From NCBI GenBank assembly GCA_029990175.1, contig JARKIP010000005.1:51759001-51823000 (forward strand): 64,000 bases of DNA, given 5' to 3'. The translations under genes and the position numbers were made by a program. Shown piece after piece: positions 10,456 to 21,283 of the stretch (positions are counted from its first letter, which is position 1; every line of letters starts with the position of its first letter). Below the pieces are notes generated by a model. That model saw nothing but the letters and a program-made list of their open reading frames with translations. It was not told the DNA's origin and ran no database searches. The stretch is from Petunia secreta (lineage: Eukaryota > Streptophyta > Magnoliopsida > Solanales > Solanaceae).

Positions 10456-11874
10456 GGATTACAAATCAAGAAAACTCCGGAAGGCACAATGAGCCATAAA
10501 TAGAAGTACATTAAAGAACTCTTGAAGAAATTTCATATGACGATTGCAAAGGATATGAGCACACTCATAGCTCCAGGAACTAAGCTAGATCTTGATGAAA
10601 CTGGTGCTTCAATTGATGAAACTAAGTACATAGGAATAATTAGTTCACTGTTGTATTTAACTGCAAGTCGTCCAGACATTGTGTATAGTGTTTGGTTGTG
10701 CGCAAGGTTCCAGTCAAAGCCAAATGATCCACACTTAACGATAGTCAAGATAATCTTGAGATATTTGAAAGGAACTCAAGATCTGTGGTTATGGTATCCA
10801 AGAGGTGGAAGTTTGGATCTGATTGGTTTTGCAGATGCTGACTATGCTGGTCACTTGGTTGATAGAAAAAGTACATCTAGGATAGAACATTTTCTAGGTC
10901 CTTGTCTTGTTTCATGGGCTACAAAGAAGCAAAACCCAGTGGATTTATCTACAGTGGAGGAAGAATATGTAGCAGCTGCTTTGTGTTGTTCACATTTATG
11001 ATCAAGCAGCAATTGGAGGACTTTAGAGTAAAGTGTGGACCAATTTCAAACTATACTAGTGTAGTCAATATAGCCAAGAACCCGGTCCAGCACGAGAGAA
11101 CAAAACACATTGATATTAGGCATCACTTTTTAAGGAATAATGTTGAATAAGGCCTTTTTACTATGAATTTTTGTAGGATGGAAGATCAAATTGCTGACAT
11201 CTTCATTAAAGCTTTGAACATGGTACAATTTGAAAAGAACAGGCTTGAGGTAGGGATGACAAAAATACACTGATTGAGGTAGCACTTGGTTCTCCCGTTG
11301 ATTGGCTAGAAAAATTTCTTTGTTTTACTTGTTTTAACTTTACATTGTTGACTCTACTTTTATAATTTAATTGTTTGCTTGCTAACCTTGTTGGAACCTG
11401 TTTTCATGGCATAGAAAAAGGAAAATAAATTTCTTGAGTAGAGGATTAAATCTTATGGAACGTGGTGCTTGGATGTTCAAGTATGCATCCAATTTACTTA
11501 TAATAGAATTAAAACTTGTCATCGTGGCCAAATTGTTACCATTTAACCTTAAGTGGCGCCTGATCAGTTGGTTAATTTAAAATTCAAATTCTGTGAACTT
11601 GATGGCGTCAGCTTCTAGACGTAATAAGAGGAGTCAGATTTTTCACATCCCATTAGCCTCGTTCCACTTTCCGATACACAGTCTATAGACCTACTCCATT
11701 CTATTAAGTTATCACAAAAGTTGTGTGTGCATCTAATTGCTTCTATCATCAAACAAAACATCTGAATTTTTCCTTCCATTCTCTCTCTAACAAAACACCA
11801 CAAACCCTACTGCTTCTAAACCTAAACTCTCTAAATTGAACCAAAAAATAAAGCAACTTGCGCCGAGTAGGTCT

Positions 11875-13695
11875 ATGGCTATGACTAAGAAATTCTCGAT
11901 GCTGAGACAGAAAATGGTATCAGAGGACGCAACTAGTCAGGGGGAACTTTTGCCTGCTGTGAATAGGTAAACCCCAGTTCTCCTTTTGCTAGTATTATCG
12001 TAGAAAATAATGTAGTCTCTGAACCTGAAAAGGATTTAGGAAAAGATGTAGTTGATGTGGATACTAAGGAAGGAAATGAGGTATAGAAGAAAAAGTTGAG
12101 AGTCCTGAACATGCAAAAAGTGATAAGGCGTTATAAGAACCTGTCAAGGCACTCATTTCTGTGACAGTTGCTCTGAATGAAGTTACTGTGGTGAGAGAGG
12201 GAGAAAAAAATAAATCTGCTGAACCCGCCAACAAACTAAAGAAAGAACCTGGTACACTCTCTAAGTGTGTGGCCGGTGATGATGCAAATCTTACGGAAAT
12301 TAATGATTATGAGGATGATAATGTAGAGGGTATTGGTTATACTGAACCCCTGAATGTTGTTTGTCCTGAGGGTATGGAGACAAATCCCACTCCTCAAGTT
12401 AGTGAATGTTCCTCTAGAAAAACTGAAGTTGTAGTTGTGGTGGAACTGAGGAGGAAGTTGGAGAAAAGGCCTATAGAGGAGGTTCATGCAAAGTCAGTGA
12501 AGGAACGAAGGTTAGTAAAAGGAGGTGAATGTGTGGATAGTTCGAAATTAGGAAGTTCTGGGGGCTTTGATGATGGTGTTGAAGCATGTAGTAAGAAAGC
12601 TGGTAGTCATGTTAAAAGGCCTGCTACTTAAGGTTCTGAGAGGGAACTACAGGGGAAGGAAGTTGAAGAACCTGAGGTACAGAGGAATGGTTCTAAGGTT
12701 AAGTAGGTGGTTGGTGAAGGCAAGGAAGAGAAGAAAAGAAGAGTGGACTACTTCAGAGGATTGCCGCTGGTAAAGGGTAAAATTCTAGTTGATCTTGAGC
12801 TAGACGGGATTGACCAATTAGTGGAGAAACTGAGAGCTCAAGGTTGGGTGAACCTGTTCACTAAGGGAACTGCTAGGTTTTATGAGAAGGATGTTCGGGA
12901 ATTTTACACAAATTGCACAGTCAGTGAAGGAATAGTGACCATTATCATAAAAGGTCTGGTAATTCATTTCAATTGTGATGAACTTGGTATGATCTTAGGT
13001 GTTCCATCTCAGGGATATAGTGCATACTTGAGAACCTCATGGCCAGCATGGAGTGTCTGATTTCGAGGTATCAAGGTAGTTCGCAAGAAAGCCCAAATTA
13101 ACAAGGGCAACTCAGGTGGAGAAGATGGCATTGGCCCCATTTTACCAATTGCCTTTTGAATTCGCGTTGAAAATTTTGCTGCTGAGATCTGAAATTAGGA
13201 GTGAAGCTAACTTTCTTGATCTTACTTACATGGACCTGATTGATAGGAAGTTTTTTTTAATCTGCCTGATCTGATCATAAAACATATGGATAGGGTAGCT
13301 GATGTGGGGTTAGGAAAACATGATACAATTTATCATTTTCTTCTGAGTAAGGTTTTTAAATTATTTGGGGTACCTATTGGAAAGTGGACTGAGTCGGACC
13401 ATAATGATATGCTTGGGAGGAACATTCTAAAGTCATGTGACTATGTGTTGGATGGTGAACCTGATGATAAACCAGTGAACTTAGATGAGGAACTGAGAAG
13501 GTGCATGGTGCTCATATTGACACAAGGGTGGGGGTCTATCGGAGACAACTTGAGAGGCAGACTGAAGAGCTAGCCTGGTTAAATAATGAAAACACAAGGC
13601 TGGAGGATGAGCTGGAACGTGAGAGACAACGAAACTCTATTCGTCTTGCCAAGTTGCATGCACATTTTAACATCCCTGATATTCCCCGTGTCTGA
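11875..13695 (+). pseudogene. extra ORF of Sirevirus (env position), decayed
   Basis: Lies between pol and the 3' LTR, where Sireviruses carry an additional ORF of debated, env-like function. The N-terminal part (about 11875-12700) is acidic and Lys/Glu-rich, low complexity. The middle (12707-13060) reads FRGLPLVKGK ... REFYTNCTVSEGIVTIIIKGLVIHFN ... ELGMILGVPSQGY, which resembles the domain databases call 'putative plant transposon protein'. The C-terminal part (13286-13695) ends with a heptad-like segment rich in Leu/Glu/Arg (RLEDELERERQRNSIRLAKL), likely coiled coil. Frames change at about 12640, 13060 and 13560, so it is not translatable as one protein. A comparable domain appears in the Tat-like element near 37200-37560. 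Confidence 0.65.
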
Positions 13696-14104
13696 ACCAG
13701 TCCCTTCCTCATGTCCTTTAGTTGGTTCTTATGTTGGCATGTTTTAAAGAGAATTATTATATTTGGGTTATAATATTTTGGATGTTTTCTTGGATGTTTA
13801 AGCCAGTTTGGTACTTATTTTGTGAAATATCCTTTACTAATATTTGCTGGTAATCTCTGTCTGAAACAGGTTCCTGACTTGATAGGTTGGCTAGCTGCCT
13901 CTGGCACTAGAGTCAACTTACTTAATTAAAATTGAGCAGGTTCATACAACTGTGAACTTTTCGATGATGTTCGAAAGGGGAAGTTAGATGTTTTTTAGAT
14001 TAGTTAAGTTTTTGACCTATTTCGCCTAACTATATTACCCTGGTTATTCTTTAGTGTTTGTATGTACAGGTTCTTGTTCAAATACCCTCGGTGAGACAAT
14101 ATTG

Positions 14105-14130
14105 TTTGTCATCATCAAAATGGGGGAATT
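14105..14130 (+). other. Sirevirus polypurine tract
   Basis: TTTGTCATCATCAAAA followed by TGGGGGAATT directly before the LTR. This is the strongly conserved Sirevirus PPT signature and sets the LTR start at 14131. Confidence 0.85.
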
Positions 14131-15059
14131 TGTTAAAGTATAGATTTTGATGATTGAAAAAGAACATGGTGCTGAGTGAACAATGAAAAGGTTCACAGTT
14201 GAAGTTGAAGTTAAGGATGTTCAAGTTGAAGTCCAGGTTCGAGTTGAAGAAGGAAAAGAGAACAGTTGGAGTACAAGCTGCAATCCAAGTAGAATAAGCA
14301 TGAGCTCAGAAGCGGCTCTGGAAGGAAGAAGTCTCCAGGCAGGAAAGGATTGAAGAATTAGGCAAAAAAAACTTACGTTTCAACTAAGGTAAGAATTCCA
14401 AACCATATGCGAAACGGATTCCGAATTGATAAAGGAGTTCCAAGCTAAATAAATAAGGACCTCGAGAACTCTATAAATACAAGTTGTTTTGGCTAGAAAT
14501 TTACGCACTCAAGAAGTCTCAACAAAGCAAATCGAGAGCAAATTCTTGTGAGAATCATTATTTGCAAGCACAGAAGCAAGGAAGCAGAAGAGGGAGGAGT
14601 TCAAGTTTCATAGTTTAATCTTGTTGTCTAGTTTTCTTTTTAGGTATCAAGTTGTAATTCTATCAGCTTGTTAAGAAGGAATCAGTAGAATACTTTTGTG
14701 CGAGGTAGTTTCAGCCTTACAAGCTATAGTGAAGGTTGGAATGTTCTAAGTACTAAGAGTGTTATTTCCTTGATTATAGAGTTGTAACCTAAAACTGGCT
14801 CGGTTTTTTCATAGTGGAAAGTTTAATTCCCAAGAGTTTTGGGTCATGGTTTTTGATTTTGTTGAGCAAGGATTTTTCCACATAAAAATCTATGTCTCTT
14901 TATTTCCGCAAGACTTTTGGGTCATGGTGAAATCATTGAGAACCAGCTACTTGGTGAGTAACGGGACTTAGCTGGAAGCAAGTTTTGAGAAATTGAAAAT
15001 TAGGTAAGGACACTATTCACCCCCCTTTAGTGTCTTACAGAGGTGCACCAAGTTCAACA
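14131..15059 (+). repeat. Sirevirus 3' LTR (929 bp)
   Basis: Begins TGTTAAAGTA after the PPT and ends TTCAACA, giving TGTT/AACA inverted ends. TATA box at 14472-14479. The TATA-proximal ~400 bp recurs at 17691-18095, and a more diverged relative at about 22266-22577. The U5 side carries the CACCCCCC-rich segment (near 15018-15025) typical of this family. Confidence 0.8.
14472..14479 (+). promoter_or_regulatory. Sirevirus LTR TATA box
   Basis: TATAAATA about 340 bp into the LTR, conserved at the same position in the fragment at 17691-18095 and as TATATATA in the fragment near 22461. Confidence 0.6.
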
Positions 15060-15171
15060 GATTATCTCCAACGATGATGATCAAGTATAAGAATACCATA
15101 TAATATTGTAAACATGAAACACGAGAAAAGATAAAATATGCGTAAAACAAATGATTAAATGACTAATAAAT

Positions 15172-15871
15172 TGATGCGGGGCAAATCCAGCCTAAAGCAC
15201 ATACCATCAAGAGTTGGGATAGGAGGATGCAAAGGTTGAGAGGTCAAGAGCTTCGGGGAAGAGTTCGGGAGTATTTTGAAGATCAAGGAGTTGGCTACAG
15301 CCATGGGCGCTCCGCCCACTTTGCACTAGGCGCTCCGCCTCCCTAGCAGGCGCTCAAACCAGCAGCTCCGCCCACCTTGGGCGCTCGGCCTAGATTGCAC
15401 ACTGTCTCACTTGATAGGCGCTCCGCCCATGACATAGGCGCTCCGCCCCTTTTGCCATACAAACAAGAACAGAACTCACCCTTTAGTCTAGTATTAGTTA
15501 CTAGTTTGACCCTACGTGGTCTTTAGTATTTTACCCAACTTGTTGAGTTATTTTAGACTTTATTTAGAAGTGTAGAACCTCTATAAATACTACACTTAGG
15601 CATTTTATTTCACTAGCTGACTTGGAATTGAGAGAATACAAGATAGAATAGGCTTGTCCATTCTTGTTGAACCTTAAGCTTCGTATATCTCTTATTTGGA
15701 ATCCATGGTGGATGCTCTAGTGTGACCCCGTGAGTGGTTCAAGTCTCTTTCTCCCTTTGAATCAATCTACTTTGGTTTGTTTGAATCGTTCTTTCTTCTA
15801 TTTCGGTTCTTCCCCGTCCCTAATTCTCGTTATCTTGTGTTTACTTGCTTTCGTGATTTTGATCCTTATCA
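15172..15871 (+). repeat. gypsy LTR, left arm of palindrome
   Basis: Starts TGATGCGGGG and ends CCTTATCA, followed by GTGTGGTAT, a degraded primer-binding site. It holds a cluster of GGCGCTCCGCC boxes (15305-15450) upstream of a TATA box at 15592-15599. It pairs over almost its full length with 15883-16605 in reverse orientation. The 112 bp before it (15060-15171) show no feature. No protein is encoded; the mirrored 66-codon frames near the centre are a by-product of the palindrome. Confidence 0.8.
15305..15450 (+). promoter_or_regulatory. GGCGCTCCGCC box cluster in LTR
   Basis: Four exact GGCGCTCCGCC boxes (15306, 15329, 15417, 15437) plus variants, ending ~140 bp before the LTR TATA box. 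Each box can fold (GGCG-ctc-CGCC). A regulatory role is inference; the clustering is seen. Confidence 0.4.
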
Positions 15872-15882
15872 GTGTGGTATAA

Positions 15883-16605
15883 CGATAAGGATCAAAATTA
15901 CGGAAGCAAGTAAAATAGACGCGGAAGCAAGTAAACACAAGATAACGAGAAATAGGGACGGGAAAGAACCAAAATAGAAGAAAGAACGAATCAAACAAAC
16001 CAAAGTAGATTGATTCAAAGGGAGAAAGACACTTGAACCACTCATGGGATCACACTAGGGCGATCCATCATGGATTCCAAGTAAGAGATATATGAAGCTC
16101 AAAGTTCAACAAGAATGGCCAGGCCTATTTTATCTTTAATTCTCTCAATTCCAAGGTAGCTAATGAAATAAAATGCCTAAGTATAGTATTTATAGAGGTT
16201 CTACACTTATAAATAAAGTCTAAAATAACCCCACAAGTTGGGTGAAATACTAAAGACCATGTAGGGTCAAGCTAGTAAATAATACTAGACTAAGGAGTGA
16301 GTTCCATCTTGGTTTGTATTGTAAAAGGGGCGGAGCGCTTATGGCATGGGCGGAGCGCCTATCAAGTGAGGCTGTGTGCAGTTTAGGCCGAGCGCCGAAG
16401 GTGGGCGGAGCTGCTGGGTGGAGCGCCTGCTAGGCAGGCGGAGCGCCTAGTGCAAAGTGGGCGGAGTGCTCATGGCTGTAGCCAACTTCTTGATCTTCAA
16501 AGTGCTCCCGAACTCTTCCCCGAAGCTCTTGACCTCTCGTCCTCTGCATCCTCTAATCCCGGCTCTTGATGGTAAGTGCTTTTAGGCTCAATTTGCCCTA
16601 CATCA
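15883..16605 (-). repeat. gypsy LTR, right arm of palindrome
   Basis: Reverse-complement copy of the left arm, separated by ~11 bp. In its own orientation it starts TGATGTAGGGC at 16605, right after a PPT (AAAAATGGGAGGA on the minus strand), so this copy is a genuine 3' LTR of a minus-oriented internal segment. The box cluster is repeated at about 16327-16470 and the TATA at about 16188-16198. Confidence 0.8.
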
Positions 16606-17690
16606 TCCTCCCATTTTTGAAAGGAATTCGTCCTCGAAATCAATCCATCAATACCTACAACCAAAGACAAGCACAAGCCAAATCCCTTACTACAAGAGTA
16701 GGTTAGTGCAAGTAATGTGGAAAACATACTCTTATGGTATAACCAAGTATCAATGATAATGATAAAGTGCATGTTTCCAAAGAAAACAACAAGTACTTGG
16801 CTTCCCCAATAGGTGATCTCAATACAAGATTCATCAAAGAGATCAATAGGATATAGAATGTGCAAGATCAAGCCATCAAAATTTCTATGATCCCTAGGTT
16901 CAACATTAAAACACCAAGACTTCCCACTACACGAGTAGGCAAGTCTAACAAGAATGACTGCAAATGTTGTGAAAATCACACTTTTGTGATAGAGCCAAGT
17001 ATCAATGCCAATCAAAAAGTATAGGTCTCCAAAGGAAATAACAAGTTCTTGACTCCACAATGACAAACACTCACTACCATAACAAGCAAAAAGATCAATA
17101 AGACATGGAACATGCAGGATTAAGCAACTAAGTTCCTTATGACCTCCAAGCTTATGGTCAATACACCAAGCCTTCAATGCATTACTATCATAATGTGACT
17201 CATTGGCTTTGGCATGCTCAACACCCAAGGTGTGATCAACAGTTGGTGGAGTAAACAAAATAGTTCAACTGGCAACTAACATCAAATACTCCACTCCCCC
17301 TTCTTGGAAGCACTCTTACACACACCAAGAGTGACTTCCTCACCTCTAAATCCACCTCTAAGACAATCTCCCTTACTAGAAAAACTCCCAAGGAAGGTCT
17401 CTAAAATAGGTTCTTCATCGTTATAGTCCATACAATGAAGGTTAGGACTACTAGAAGATGGTCCAACACAACCAAACCAAGACCACTCATCTCACTTGGA
17501 GTTCCAAATAATGGATTGTCTATAGAGTCAAACTTTCCAAATCATGGAGGTTTAAATCCAAACTCTTCTCTAGTTGGATACACATCAACACCTCTTTTTA
17601 AATTCCCTTCAAACAAAGGGTTAGTGAAAACAAGTCCACTACCCATCAAAGGTGAGGTATCCAAACTAGAGTCATCATCTACACTTGAGG
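16606..17690 (-). other. gypsy 3' internal remnant with ~240-bp duplication
   Basis: Attached to the right LTR arm through the polypurine tract (16606-16625, minus). The 253-codon minus frame reaching 17258 is not a recognised protein. It arises from two diverged ~240-bp direct repeats (about 16680-16915 and 16920-17170; both contain CCAAGTATCAATG and CCAAGAC/CCAAGCCTT), which look like untranslated spacer between pol and LTR. The segment ends abruptly at the Sirevirus LTR fragment. Confidence 0.55.
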
Positions 17691-18095
17691 AAAAAATTCC
17701 AAACCTTATGCGAAACGGATTTCGAATTGAAAAAGGAGTTCCAAGCTAAATTGAATAAGGACTTCAAGAACTCTATAAATACAAGTTGTTTTGGCCAGAA
17801 TATTTACGCACTCAAGAAGTCTCAACAAAGCAAATTGAGAGCAAATCCTTGTGAGAATCATTATGTGCAAGCACAGAAGCAAGGCAGCAGAACCTGGAGG
17901 AGTTCAAGTTTCATAGTTTAATCTTGTTGTCTAGTTTTCCGTTATAGGTATCGAGTTATAATTCTATCAACTTATTAAGAAGGAATAAGTAGAATATTTT
18001 TGTATGAGGTAGTTTCAACCTTACAAGCTATAGTGAAGCTTGGAATGTTCTAGGTACTAAGAGTGTTAATTTCTTGGTTATAGAGTTGTAACCTA
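17691..18095 (+). repeat. Sirevirus LTR fragment
   Basis: About 400 bp homologous to 14392-14790 (AATTCCAAACC.TATGCGAAAC through GAGTTGTAACCTA) with the TATA box conserved near 17774-17781. The right end is cut exactly where the gypsy LTR at 18096 begins, so that gypsy element inserted into this LTR. Confidence 0.8.
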
Positions 18096-18237
18096 TGATG
18101 TGGGGCTAACCACCACAAGACCATTCACTAGAAGTCAAGCCAAGGAGGTCCAAGAAGCTCACCTATACTTGGTTAGGAGGGGCTTTGAAGATGGGAGCCG
18201 TAGAAACAATTTGAAGAAGTATAACATGATAACAGGT

Positions 18238-18450
18238 CCAGGCGCTCCACCCAAGGAGGAGGCGCTCCACCCAAACAACTCATTGATGAAAGATCCAGGT
18301 GCACCTCCTGAGTAATAGGCGCTCCGCCTAAGAAGCCATGCAGTTAGGTGCTCCGCCCACACCCCAAGCACTCCACCTAAAATGCTCACTGGTCCATTTT
18401 AATGATTTTTGAGGTGGACGTGGGTGCTCCGCCTAGTAGCTCCACCTAAC
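18238..18450 (+). promoter_or_regulatory. GGCGCTCC(G/A)CC box cluster in LTR
   Basis: At least seven exact or one/two-mismatch boxes (for example near 18240, 18262, 18319, 18347, 18422) upstream of the TATA box. Several have G-to-A or C-to-T changes, as expected of methylation-driven CpG decay. Function unknown. Confidence 0.35.
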
Positions 18451-18565
18451 ATGCTGGATTTCGGGATTTTTGTGTAGCCTTTTACTAAAATGGCCCTGCA
18501 TGGCATAGCTACTATTACCCAACTTGTGGGGTGTTTTGGTAACTACTTAGGCTTAAGGGAAACTC

Positions 18566-18573
18566 TATAAATA
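18566..18573 (+). promoter_or_regulatory. gypsy LTR TATA box
   Basis: TATAAATA in the LTR, ~115 bp after the box cluster. Confidence 0.55.
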
Positions 18574-18891
18574 CCTCAAAGCTCTTTTCATTTCATTTAG
18601 CTTACTTTGAATATTGAAGACAAACAATTGAGAGATGAAATTTTCACTTTGAATGAATGAACCTTTTGGCTTGAACCACTTAGTGGATCTAGTTGAGTCT
18701 CATTTCAACCCGACCAGACTATTTTCAAGACCTGGGTGCGTCTTGAGGACTGTTCGAATAGTATAGACTGTTCTTGTCCTGATTCGAGGGGGTTACGAGG
18801 CCCGTTCCTCGTAGCTACTTCGAATGGAGTTCAAGATTCGTCTTGCTCCTGTCCTTTTATTTTTCGCTTCCATTTTTAATCTGTATCAGTT

Positions 18892-18902
18892 TGGTATCAG
18901 AG
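18892..18902 (+). other. primer-binding site
   Basis: TGGTATCAGAG, initiator-Met tRNA type, three bases after the LTR end. Confidence 0.8.
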
Positions 18903-19373
18903 AAAGGCTCAGGATTTGTCTCTACAAATCCTCGATCCTTGTTCATCGTGCCTACGTTACTTTCTATCTAGTTTCTTGTTGTTGGTGTTTTAAAAAGAAG
19001 AAAATACAAAAAAAATTGCAAAAGTTGAAAAATACAAAAAAAAAATGCTAAAACTTCGTGATTATGATGACCCATTCGATGATTTGTATTGGGATTTTTC
19101 CTTGATGTTTACCCGTCAATTTGGTACCAAATTTTTATGATTTGGAGTTGTGAAACAAAAATTGAAGAATCAAAACCCCTCTTTTAAAACCCTAGCTTGC
19201 AAGACTTTGAATTATGATTATGATCTTGATATTGAGTGTTTGATGTTAAAAATCATTGGGGTTAGTGAAAAACAACTTAGGGTATCTTCGATTTTGAGAA
19301 AACAAGGTGAAATTATCAAAACATTTGGGTGAAAATTGATAAAACACGGAGTAGAGAAAAGCTGAAGAACAGG

Positions 19374-19490
19374 TTCAGGCGCTCCACCTAAATCAACTAC
19401 TGATCAAATTGGTAGGCGATCCGCCTGCACCAGGCGCTCCGCAATAGGCTGCTCTGCCTGAACCTTACGCACTCCGCCTGACCTTGTAGC
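19374..19490 (+). promoter_or_regulatory. second GGCGCTCCGCC cluster, in leader
   Basis: Four to five boxes (AGGCGCTCCACC, AGGCGATCCGCC, AGGCGCTCCGC, GCACTCCGCC) in the transcribed leader between PBS and gag. The same motif class is in the LTR of this element. Function unknown. Confidence 0.35.
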
Positions 19491-19901
19491 TTGGTTTTGG
19501 GTAGTTTTCTTCTAGGATTTCGTGTTTCTTTTGATTTCATTGCATCCGACTAGTACTGTTAGAGTAATATTCCTACTTGATTAGTACTAGTTAATTGATT
19601 CTTCAGGATAATCGTGCTTAGTGGAGAGTAGAACTCACAGAAGACTCGTATAACCATTTGTTTCAAGTCCGCACTTAAAGCCTAGCGTCCATCGAGTCTC
19701 ATTGATTCAACTCATCCCGAAGGGTGCTTGATCTTGTGGATTGTTTGGTTGTTGATTAGGAACGTGGTTCAACTATATAATACCTTTGGTTCAAGCTTGA
19801 GTGATAAATCCTCAACCACTAAACGAGTGTACTCGAGTGACATTTAGTGAAGTGTGTGTGTAAGGTTATTTCACCAACCATTTGCTTGTTTTGTAGGTAC
19901 C

Positions 19902-20455
19902 ATGGCTAGTGAAGGTGATGATCCCATTAAGGGTGCCTTAGCTACTATAATGGCCAAGTTGGATGGCATGAGCCTAAGGCTTGAAAATCTTGAAAGAGGG
20001 ACCCCGAGTGTCCAAATTGAAGCCGGTGAGGGTACAATTGGCTCAACCATTACTCCGGAACAATTTTCTGAATTGGTTAAGCATCAAAAGCATAAGGATG
20101 ATCTTGCTCAAAAAGAGCGTGTTTTGGGCATTACCCGACAAGTGGGCATTCCCCACAACTTGTGCAATCCCCAAGGAAATATTCCACTCCGTAGAGCCCG
20201 TAGAAACATTGCACCTCTTGAGCATGTTGATGAAGCTCAAGAAAGGGTGATTCTGGGGTTTGATGATGAAGACTATAAAGCTCCCTATCCGATTGGAAAA
20301 GCTATGAATGGAGGCCGGGAAGTGAATAGGTGTAGAGGCCGAGGTCGAGGGCCATCTATGGAGAATGTTGGAGGAAATGTTAGAAGGGATTATGATGCTT
20401 ATGGTTACAACTTTGGGGGCCAACCAGAGCCTTACCGAGGGGGTCGTGACATCAA
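19902..20455 (+). pseudogene. gypsy gag, N-terminal half only
   Basis: Starts ATGGCTAGTGAAGG directly after TTTTGTAG|GTACC. Protein begins MASEGDDPIKGALATIMAKL, then a heptad-like segment (MSLRLENLERG), a Lys/Glu-rich region, and the Arg/Gly stretch RCRGRGRGPS. It breaks off at EPYRGGRD, where the sister gag at 62259 continues into the NSVKLTIPSFKG gag domain. The last ~20 codons of the open frame after 20455 are unrelated sequence. The truncation removes the whole capsid domain and zinc knuckle. Confidence 0.8.
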
Positions 20456-21283
20456 TTATTTTTATTGGGTAAAAACCGATGTGCTTGGACAGCATTTCGG
20501 TGTGATAAATCGAGGTCAGTCGACCTGATGTTCCGAAGGAGAAAGATCGAAGTAAACAATTGAATCACCGAAGTCGAGCACTGAGGTCATCACCGCAGGC
20601 GAGTCGCGAGCTGTGCTTCGATGATATTCAGTTCGATTGAGCAGCAAGGTCACACCACCGAGGTCATGCATTTGGGCTTCGGTAGAACACCTCGGTTCTA
20701 GCGGCTCAACAGCCCACTACTTCAGCCTACTAACCCCACTAATAAATATATTGAACGTGGGCTTAGGTATGATCTATCATGGGAAACGTGGGGCAAATCG
20801 AAGGTTTTTCTCTTCTATCTCTATTAAGCCATTGTATGTTCAGGGACTGGGGAAGACGGGTGGATTATAGAGCTAGGGTAGGGGCAAATCGAAGGTTTTT
20901 CCCATCGGGATTGGACATGGACGAGCCTCGACTGCACGCCTGCGAGTGTTCTCCCCGGTCCTACAAATTGAGCTTCCGAAAGGGGTGCTTGTTACCGAGA
21001 TATCTTTTTTTTTTTCATTGTTCCCAGGGATTTTTTGGGGAAATGATGAAGTTTGAGCTTGTATTTTCCTGTCTTCTCTGCCTTGCCGACTCCACCTTAT
21101 TTGGTGAAGATACTAGAGTGGTTTGGCATTCCTGGTCAGCTTTCTTTCTTCTTCCTTGCATGTTTTTTTATGTACTTACATCATATAAAAATATATCATA
21201 TATATGAATTCATTTTGCATTTCTTTTGCACGCGCTTAGCATAAGATACATTAGCTATTTGGTATATTGTGCAGTAATCTTTC
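20456..21283. other. unrecognised segment
   Basis: Moderately GC-rich to about 21100. GGGGCAAATCGAAGGTTTTTC occurs twice about 90 bp apart (near 20790 and 20881). Two overlapping plus frames (20779-21207 and 21053-21244) exist, but neither contains a domain I recognise. CCGAGGTCAT-type words suggest LTR-derived DNA. After 21180 it becomes very AT-rich. Confidence 0.3.

Larger units (their letters stand above)
8515..11273 (+). pseudogene. copia pol remnant (PR-IN-RT-RNase H)
   Basis: The protease motif IFDSGCSRHMTGD is near 8527-8565. A GAG-pre-integrase segment (FHKRLGHISLTQLNKL) lies in 8940-9212 and contains VRRKHIRSSF. Integrase is reduced to ~250 bp (RFDHRAEFEN near 9360) and then deleted. 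RT resumes about 9600 with FERSKACHLVPRPKDMSIVGTKWVF and runs to 10138 (DVKSAFLNGYLNEEVYV). The catalytic loop is near 10195 as HVDDIIFG, where YVDD is expected. A ~175-bp foreign-looking insert follows (10279-10455), after which RT/RNase H continues to 11001 (ADADYAGHLVDRKSTS) and ends with the copia tail ERTKHIDIRHHFLRN and QIADIFIKAL. At least six frame breaks are visible. Confidence 0.85.
7098..15059 (+). mobile_element. Sirevirus-type Ty1/copia element, 5' truncated
   Basis: Contains, in order, gag remnant, zinc knuckle, protease, pre-integrase and integrase remnants, reverse transcriptase, RNase H, an extra ORF between pol and the 3' LTR, the Sirevirus-typical PPT TTTGTCATCATCAAAA, and one LTR. 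The extra downstream ORF plus that PPT identify the Sirevirus/Maximus-SIRE lineage. The 5' LTR and N-terminal gag are gone at the junction with the gypsy LTR ending at 7097. There are many stops and frameshifts, and integrase is partly deleted near 9480, so it is non-functional. Confidence 0.85.
18096..18888 (+). repeat. gypsy 5' LTR (793 bp)
   Basis: Starts TGATGTGGGG, ends CTGTATCA two bases plus one before the PBS. Its first ~220 bp are open and encode TTTRPFTRSQAKEVQEAHLY, the usual end of gypsy pol, again placing the pol C-terminus inside the LTR. TATA at 18566-18573; box cluster 18238-18450. Confidence 0.8.
18096..20455 (+). mobile_element. Ty3/gypsy element, 5' part (LTR, leader, gag)
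   Basis: LTR 18096-18888, PBS, ~1-kb leader and N-terminal half of gag, then broken at about 20455 by unrelated sequence. Same family as the palindrome LTRs, judging from the TGATG(T/C)GGGGC start and the GGCGCTCCGCC boxes. Internal and 3' parts are absent downstream. Confidence 0.8.

Noticed and set aside
15306..15450. CRISPR-like array of short repeats
   Set aside because: Box spacing is irregular, spacers are not unique-length, and the context is a plant LTR.
15777..15998. Two mirror-image 66-codon proteins on opposite strands
   Set aside because: Produced by the centre of the LTR palindrome; neither has similarity to a protein.
16497..17258. 253-codon minus-strand protein with internal repeat
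   Set aside because: Spans LTR, PPT and spacer of a gypsy element; composition and the LTR overlap argue against a real gene.
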